Source: Pleurodeles waltl (taxonomy: Eukaryota > Chordata > Amphibia > Caudata > Salamandridae). Taken from it: a stretch of DNA of 64,000 nucleotides. Position numbers and translations under genes: made by a program. How positions within the stretch are numbered: the stretch's first letter is position 1; every line of letters begins with the position of its first letter. Below, piece after piece: positions 58,301 through 64,000 of the stretch. The notes beneath the pieces are model-generated. The model did no database searches and was not told the DNA's origin. It saw only the letters and a program-made list of their open reading frames with translations. The stretch is from the NCBI RefSeq assembly GCF_031143425.1, contig NC_090448.1, forward strand, positions 529,684,313 to 529,748,312, in the 5' to 3' direction.

Positions 58301-59274
58301 GATAAATATGGGCTGGCGGAGCAGGCTACCAGGACTCTGTGGCAAAGCAGGATCTCCATGGTTAAACTAAAAAGCTTTTGGTCTCAATTGGGTGTACCAA
58401 TACCTACCTGCTGTCTTGAACAGAATAACTCAGCCGAGGATGGGGGTACTCTGGCACTCCAAATATACATCCTTGCTTTTACAAGGAGCAGAAGAAATTA
58501 AATCAATTAAACCGCTCACCACATTCTTCCTATATTCATTTATTGCCTTGGCATTGGAAAATGCTTGGGTGTCTAATTTTCTAGTCGAAGACCTAGTACA
58601 TATTCATTATGCAGGTTTTTGTGAATAGAACTAGTGTATACTATAATTACTTCCACTAGATGGTGTTTGAGGATTAAACTTCAAGGCCCTTCCTTGCTGT
58701 ATTTCAATTTCTCACTAGAAATTCCACAATCACGAGCTGTGCACTCTAAACAAGGAAAACGGTTTCTGACTTTTTTTTAATGGAGGGGATTATCTAAGTT
58801 CTAATATGCAGCTGCAGAATTAGGTCACTGCTATTGGTAATGATGCAGCTCATGGCGCCCCTGTCTTGTTTTGATGGCGCACCTGGGCGCCGTGGCGCAC
58901 AGTTTGGGAACCACTGCACTACATCCTTCACCAGCACACCTATCAGAACACACACCTGACTGGCAGTCACCACCCCAACAGCCATGCAAACGTCCCCTGT
59001 GTCCTCTCCCACTTTGTCTGTGCCCCCTCCTCTCAAAGTACACAAACGCAAGCACTCAGACACCCAACAGCCATCCACCTCACAACAGCATCCAGCCCAT
59101 GCACCTGCACCCAAACACAGCAGTCAGATACCTCCTACAACCACTGCCTCTTCCTCCACTCCCAGACCTTCTCCCTCTTCCTGCCCCAATGTCCCTAAGA
59201 AGCTTTTCCTTTCCACCATTGACCTCTTCCCTACCCCTCTCCCCCCGTCCTTCACGTCTGGCCAGGGTGTGTAA
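55357..59274 (+). pseudogene. Harbinger B Myb-like protein 2 (three exons, split by hAT)
   Basis: Exon 1 (55357-55470) has TGA at codon 3 (55363-55365; CGT in A). Exon 2 (55685-55954) carries QKKGIWCAVAKEV, KRLEDVRRWARKTAEAHLGM and VVAYPELDGRLRA, with TGA after MASQ and near its end. Exon 3 (from 56347, after GCATTAG) encodes a Gly/Ala segment, acidic Ser/Thr repeats (GGDSSDTDTSSDG), then LSEEAIDLLRSISVGQSTIV and LQQTNAFLEGIHTGLA (helical, probably oligomerising), a His/Ser/Pro-rich linker, and the tail HAPAPK..VPKKLFLSTIDLFPTP ending at 59274. The hAT element interrupts the linker. At least one frame change occurs upstream of it. Several stops are CGA-to-TGA type. Confidence 0.8.
57155..58916. 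mobile_element. hAT-type DNA transposon, non-autonomous, 1,762 bp
   Basis: Ends CAGTGGTTCCCAAACTTTTT and AGTTTGGGAACCACTG are inverted, the end type of Charlie-like hAT elements. An 8-bp target duplication CACTACAT (57147-57154 and 58917-58924) is perfect, the exact size for hAT. GGCTCCC/GGCGCCC blocks follow the ends. The interior is AT-rich with no hAT transposase signature (no DDE or RVTL-dimerisation motif seen). Confidence 0.93.
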
Positions 59275-60285
59275 AACCAAGGCAAGCACCTCAGTGACCC
59301 AGTCCACAGGCCCAGTAGTGTCCACAGCAACTTGCGGTGGGAAAGGATCCCGTGCACCAGGCAGCCACACGGAAAGGGTGCCTGTCCCAAGTGCTGCCAG
59401 GAAGGGCAAGGAGCCCTCACCAGCTGCTGCCATGAAGGTCAAGGTGCCACCCCCAGCTGCTGCCAGGAAGGGCAAAGAGCAATCCCCAGCTGCTGCCAGA
59501 AAGGGCAAGGAGCCTGCACCAGCAGGCAGAAAGGACAAGGGGCCTGGTGCTGGGACTCAGTCGGAGCCCCCACCACCAACAATAGTGGTACAGCTATCTG
59601 AGGCTGCAGGTGATGGGCAGGAGCCTCCCCCCACCACCACCAGCACCACCATCAGCAGTGGGCAACTGTCCGAGGCTGCAGGGGATGGGCTGGAGCCTCC
59701 CCCCACCACCACCAGCAGCAGCACCACCACCAGCAGTGGGCAGCTGTCTGAGACTGCAGGGGATGGGCTGGGCCTCCCCCCAACACCACCAGCACCACCA
59801 CCAGCATGACCACCAGCAGAGGGCAGCTGACCGAGGCTGTAGGAGATGGGCTAAAGCCTCCCCCCACCACCACCAGCACCACCACCAGCAGTGGGCAGCT
59901 GTCCGAGGCTGCGGGGGATGGGCTGGATACTCCCCCCACCACCACAAGCAGCGGCAGCACCACCACCACCAGCAGCAGTAGCACCAGTGGGCAGCCATCC
60001 GAGGCTGCAGGAGATGGGCTGGAGCTTTCCCCCACCACCAGCAGCAGCACCACCACCAGCACCACCACTAGCAGTGGGCAGACATCCGAGGCTGCAGGGG
60101 ATGGGCTGGAGCCTCCCCCCACCACCAGCAGCAGCAGTACCACCACCAGCACCACCACCAGCAGCAGCACCAGTGGGCAGCTGTCTGAGGCTGCAGGGGA
60201 TGGGCTGGAGCTTTCCCACACCACCAGCGGCAGCATTAGCAGCACCACCACTGAGCAGCTGTCCCTGCCGGCGGACACTGTGTAG
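59275..60285 (+). CDS. Low-complexity repeat ORF, Harbinger B 3' module
   Basis: One frame (58871-59809) and its continuation (59806-60285) encode a Lys/Ala-rich part (SAARKGKEPSPAAAMKVKV, AAARKGKEQ) followed by about eight repeats of SGQLSEAAGDGLEPPPTTT and poly-Ser/Thr spacers, ending LPADTV. It shares position and basic-then-repeat layout with copy 2 (28101-28553), but not repeat sequence. Because of a frame change near 59806 the two frames are not one ORF in this copy. Start codon unknown; it may be spliced to an upstream exon. No known family. Confidence 0.4.
59594..60250 (+). repeat. Coding minisatellite, about eight units of 74-99 bp
   Basis: The core GAGGCTGCAGG(G)GATGGGCTGGAG recurs near 59603, 59677, 59752, 59832, 59906, 60001, 60089 and 60188, separated by (CCACCA)n/(AGCAGC)n tracts of variable length. 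Length variation between units comes from these triplet tracts. Confidence 0.85.
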
Positions 60286-60900
60286 TCCTGCATCCATGGG
60301 CTGTTGTGCGGCCTGCCCCCTGCAAATCCTGTGGGTATGGCACCCACCTGAGAGACTGTGACCTTGCACTCACCAAGATCTGCATCACGGGGCTCAATGT
60401 CCCCTCCAGAACCAGTTGGTATGGCACTCACTCACCCCATCCTCCCCAGGATGAAGATCACAGGGCATGATGCCCCCTCCAGAACCAGTGGGTATGGCAC
60501 CCACTCACCCCATCCTCTCCAGGATGAAGATCACAGGGCACGATGCCCCTTCCAGAACCAGTGGTAAAGACACCCACTTGAGAGACTGTGGCCTTGCACT
60601 CCCCAGGACAAAGCAGTAGGCAAATCACCCCCTTGAGAGACAGTGGCCCTGCACTCCCCAGGACAGCTCACAGGGCATGTTGCCCCTCCAGGACCAGTGG
60701 TGCTGTTCCATCTGCCGGCTGAGGTGCCCCCCCCCTGTTCCCCGTCCCCCTGAGGTGCCTGCCTATTTTCGAACTGATGCCCCTGCAGTGTTCTCTCTGT
60801 GTTGTTGCAGGAGTCAAGTGGGGCCTTGGACTTTGTAATGTGGCCCTGTGGCCCACGAACATTGAGGACTGGGCAATGTCCCTTGATTTTTACATATGTA
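60286..60900 (+). other. 3' region with short tandem blocks, Harbinger B
   Basis: Partial repeats of CAGAACCAGT(T)GGTATGGCAC and GAGAGACTGTGGCCTTGCA, homologous to the 74-bp and 64-bp arrays of the copy-2 Harbinger but with only two or three units. Non-coding. Confidence 0.6.
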
Positions 60901-61534
60901 TATACTTTTAGATTGGATGTATGTATTTCTACTTTATTTATATTATTACACTCACTTTCATCTATTCCTGTGATCCTTGCATTATTCCTGAGGGGTACAG
61001 GGTAAATATGTTATGTTACTGCAACTGATTGTGTGTATGGTGTTGGTGGTGGGGGTGTTGCGTATTGCGTGTGTGTGTCACTCTCCTTTCCCCCCTCACC
61101 TGTGTGCTAGGCGACTATACTCACTGTGGTCGTCTTTGCTGTCGTTGGTGTTTGTGGTGGAGCAGGACATAGAAAATCATGGGGAAGATCTGTAGTTCAG
61201 GCTCCATGGCGTTGTGGTTCTTCCCTGAGTCTCCAATGGTGAGTCGTTTCCCTTCTGTGCATTGTTTCCGCCAAGCTTTTGATGTCGTTGGTACCGCCCT
61301 GGAAAAGGTGGCAGATTGGCCTGTCATAATACAGTGGGCAGAACATTGGCTTCCGCCTGGCTGTTAGCAGCTACCGCCGTGGTGCCTGTTGATTCCGCCC
61401 TGGCGGTCAGTGTGGTAAAGTGCCTGTCTGTCTGAGCTCTTTCCGCCATGGTCATAATTTGGCGGTATTTACCACCAGTCTGTTGGCTATATTACTGCCG
61501 CTTTATCACCGACCGCCGGGTTGTAATGAGGGCC
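60901..61534 (+). other. 3' subterminal region and right end of Harbinger B
   Basis: CCGCC/GGCGG words cluster from 61260 to the end, mirroring 51280-51530 at the left end. Ends with GTTGTAATGAGGGCC. Likely protein-binding subterminal repeats. Confidence 0.6.
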
Positions 61535-61537
61535 ACA

Positions 61538-62639
61538 GTGTTTAAATCACACTGAAAACATTGAGTTAATATCAAGAATTACGCTTCAAGTTGTATTACC
61601 CTGAAAAAATAGGGTTAATCAATAGCGTTCAACTTCATGAACAACCGGCTCATCACTGTTAAATTCCAGGGTAATTTTGAGCATGGCAAAGATAAGCGTC
61701 AACTTTGCTTAAGCGCCAAACACAGAATGATCTCCAGCAACAAATCCAAATGATGCAAATGCCACTTTGAACTCAGGGATAATAAACGTATTCACACTAC
61801 ATCATATGGCTAACAACTATAGTAACACCACATTAAACTCAGGAATAATAAATGTATTCACAGTATTTTATTTTCATAATAATTGTTCAATAGAAACTCC
61901 TTCCTGTGGTATAATGCAAGCAACTACAATAAGCGTTATAACATGACAAGGGGCGAACATCCCATTGACCTTAAAAACCAAAGATGTGCCCTTTTAGGTG
62001 CATCGCATCCTGGAACATTTGCTTATCAAGTTTCAAGTCAGCAAGTATCAAGTTTTAGCAATAAATGTTCTTAAATCGTGCACAGCGGGTTACCACCTTT
62101 TTAAGGGTTAATTCCCTCTGTTTCTTCTTCTTCCATAAGCAGCCTCCAAGATGCTGGACAGAACAGTACATGAAGATCAAAGGTGGAGGGGCAGAGATTC
62201 CTTTGCAGCTGGTGACCTTTACAGCAAGCAAATTACACAGCCCGGGTGTGGTTTAAATACCTGCTGCATCCAGCCACACACGTCTGAGTCATAGGAAGGC
62301 ACCCAGTTTGAGTCATAGGGATGCTGGAGGCTTGTGCAACACATGCATTAGTCCCTGCAAAGGCAAATGATTAACTCAGAAGTATTTTACTGGGGCATAT
62401 CCGGGTTTGCAGGCCATACAGTGTGAGAGCCCTATTTTAATACCCGGGTGCCCCGCTCCTAGAAGTTTCCAGAAGGGTTCTCTGAAGTTCCAGGAATTTC
62501 CTGTCTCCCCTGCCCTGGCTCCTAGTTGGCTACACTGACAATACAAGGTTGCTAAGGCTACGGTGTGGCAGCAGAGCTGAGCCCACTCAGATGTGAGTGG
62601 GGCTGTGCTCAGCTCCGTCCCCATCCTGCAAGTGGAAAG
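61538..62639. other. Unassigned repeat-like flank
   Basis: Contains a near-duplicated CTCAGG(G/A)ATAATAAA(C/T)GTATTCACA block (61772 and 61838 areas) and TAAATAAA-type tracts; may be an LTR-like repeat. Nothing coding recognised. Confidence 0.4.
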
Positions 62640-63320
62640 GCCTTTCAGATCTTTCTAATCCCACTATTGTGTGACTATCTGGGGTGAATCCACAAAATCC
62701 CAACTGTCATTTACACCCAGTCATGTGGCCTAAGCAGGCTGCAGGCATTGAGGGCTAAGGGCAGGAAACTGCTAACTTTCTAAAAGTGTCACTTTCAAAT
62801 GTGTTATGATAAATCAGACTTTATCGTTAAAGAGGGTTTATCATTACAAGTTCATTGATACCAAATATGATATATGTACCACCTCTGGTTTAGGAATTAC
62901 AATTTATTAATTTGAATAAGTAATCCCCAATGTTACCCTATGGGCGGGGTAGGCCTATCAGTAGTGATAAAACACATTTTTGGTGTTTTTCACTACTAGA
63001 ACAAGTAAAACTAAAGAATATATGACCTACCTTTTAATTACACAGCACCCCACCCTATATGCTACCTAGAGCTTACCTTAGGGTTGACTTATATGTAAAA
63101 AATGGGAGTTTAGACTAGGGGTTTTAAATGTGAAGTCAACATGGCAGTGGGACACTGTCTTCAGGCTGCAACAGCAGGCCCATGGACAAGTTTTAAGGTG
63201 CTACATAAGTGGGTGGCACAATAAGTCCTAGATCCAACAAGCAAAATTCCAGCAAAAAGTAGGAGGAAGGCAAAATGTTTGGGGGTGACCCCGAAGAGAG
63301 GGCCATTTCCAACATACATG
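62640..63320 (+). repeat. LTR-like dispersed repeat fragment
   Basis: Homologous to 490-1175 in the opposite orientation (CTAACTTTCTAAAAGTG, CCCTATGGGCGGGGTAGGCC, CACTACTAGAACAAGTAAAA, GTGGGTGGCACAATAAGT). It ends near CCATTTCCAACA, a plausible ..CA terminus. Non-coding. Confidence 0.5.
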
Positions 63321-64000
63321 AAGTTTTAGGGCTATAGCACTGCACTTTAGTTCTCTCTTCTACAGTGAATACATATAAATAAAGGCTTTTAGTGCACCAC
63401 TTTATAGCAAATCTATTGGTACTTCAATTAACAGAAGGGAACAATTGTCACACATAGATGATCACTGTGACTTAAAACGTAGCAATAACATTTCTGCTAC
63501 ATCAATCTCCCTCTAACGGCAAATCAAGCCATCACAACAGATTACAATCTCTCATTTTCAATGAGACAGATCAAAATCTTTGAGGTTGTTCGAGGAAGGA
63601 TCTTCTGGGCTGCTCTAACGGCTTAATGTCACTGTAATATAGTCTTTGTCTAGTCTCTATTTCAATGTCCTCCTTCCTTTTGTCTCTCTTCGCTCCGATC
63701 TCTTGCAACTTCTTATATAACTTGTAGCGATCAACTGCAAAGTCACCCAAAAATATCATCAATATAGGTCTCAGGATACTACCAACAATTCCTTTCTCCA
63801 AACCATTTTCGAACTGCTGAAAAAACCCTCCCTATTGCTTCCCAGGCCCCTGTTATTTCTAACTTCTTCTGGTCCCTTTTCTGGCTTTTCATATTTGCAA
63901 TATAACCCCGCCGTCTTTCGCAAGAAGGATGTCTAATGCAAGACAATTTTGTAAAGCCATTGATCTTACAGCAACCATTTCTGTATCTACTAACAAGACG
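63321..64000. other. Right flank with an unidentified minus ORF
   Basis: The minus ORF 63801-63571 (76 codons) has a hydrophobic run (IVGSILRPILMIFLG) followed by a strongly charged tail (KRKEDIEIETRQR). This membrane-segment-then-tail layout could be the end of a retroviral-type envelope remnant or another membrane protein; evidence is weak and I assign no function. The rest shows nothing. Confidence 0.3.

Larger units (their letters stand above)
51250..61534 (+). mobile_element. Harbinger-type transposon B, end to end (10.3 kb)
   Basis: Ends GGCCCTCATTATGAC and GTTGTAATGAGGGCC are inverted, flanked by ACA (51247-51249, 61535-61537; because the ends begin GGCC the duplication could be read as CACAG). 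Contents in order: TATA box, SANT/Myb gene 1 (+), HARBI1 nuclease (-), three-CCAAT promoter, Myb-like gene 2 (+), repeat module (+), CCGCC-rich 3' end. Architecture is the same as element A, but the ends and the protein sequences differ, so it is a sister subfamily. It is inactivated by nonsense changes and carries a hAT insertion at 57155-58916. It is unusually long for Harbinger elements, which are commonly 2-6 kb. Confidence 0.9.

Noticed and set aside
59652..60431. 259-codon minus ORF rich in Val, Leu and Trp
   Set aside because: Antisense of the CCACCA/AGCAGC triplet repeats; compositional artefact.

Overview
The window looks like intergenic DNA from a very large, transposon-dominated vertebrate genome. 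It is most likely a salamander, and a newt of the Pleurodeles type fits best. This rests on the mix seen here: full-length L1-type LINEs, degraded Ty3/gypsy, multi-gene Harbinger elements, hAT and foldback-type elements, and long TG..CA LTR-like repeats that I recall from newt sequence. The species call is inference from memory. I found no convincing host gene, tRNA, rRNA or CRISPR array. Almost every recognisable ORF belongs to a mobile element and nearly all are broken.

Layout. 1-4.5 kb: dispersed repeat fragments and AT-rich DNA. 4.5-10.76 kb: L1-type LINE no. 1. 11.3-14.5 kb: wrecked Ty3/gypsy element on the minus strand. 14.3-27.8 kb: two copies of a tandem segmental duplication (unit 8,893 bp, junction at 23197). 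Each copy carries the same TG..CA solo LTR and the left end of a Harbinger element. Copy 1 keeps the Harbinger genes for a SANT/Myb protein, a HARBI1-type nuclease and a second Myb-like protein, but is cut at the junction. Copy 2 keeps both Harbinger ends and has lost the middle (27605-30699); it also gained a 621-bp hairpin-chain element inside the LTR. 31-49.4 kb: an old LINE (LINE-C) split by nested insertions, including a 7-kb L1-type LINE no. 2 with 15-bp target duplications. 49.9-50.7 kb: another LTR-like repeat. 51250-61534: a second, end-to-end Harbinger element of 10.3 kb, itself interrupted by a 1.76-kb hAT element. 61.5-64 kb: further repeats and one unidentified minus-strand ORF.

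How the genes work together. The Harbinger elements are the most organised system here. Both share one architecture: a TATA-driven, two-exon SANT/Myb plus coiled-coil gene (+), converging on a DDE nuclease (-). The nuclease diverges from a three-exon Myb-like gene (+) across a shared region holding three CCAAT boxes at identical spacing. Last comes a low-complexity, minisatellite-encoded module. In known Harbinger/PIF transposons a Myb-like protein binds the ends and carries the nuclease to DNA. Here there are two Myb-like genes plus the repeat module, which is more than the usual pair. Copies in this window are decayed, often by CGA to TGA or TGG to TAG/TGA changes, as expected for methylated transposons.
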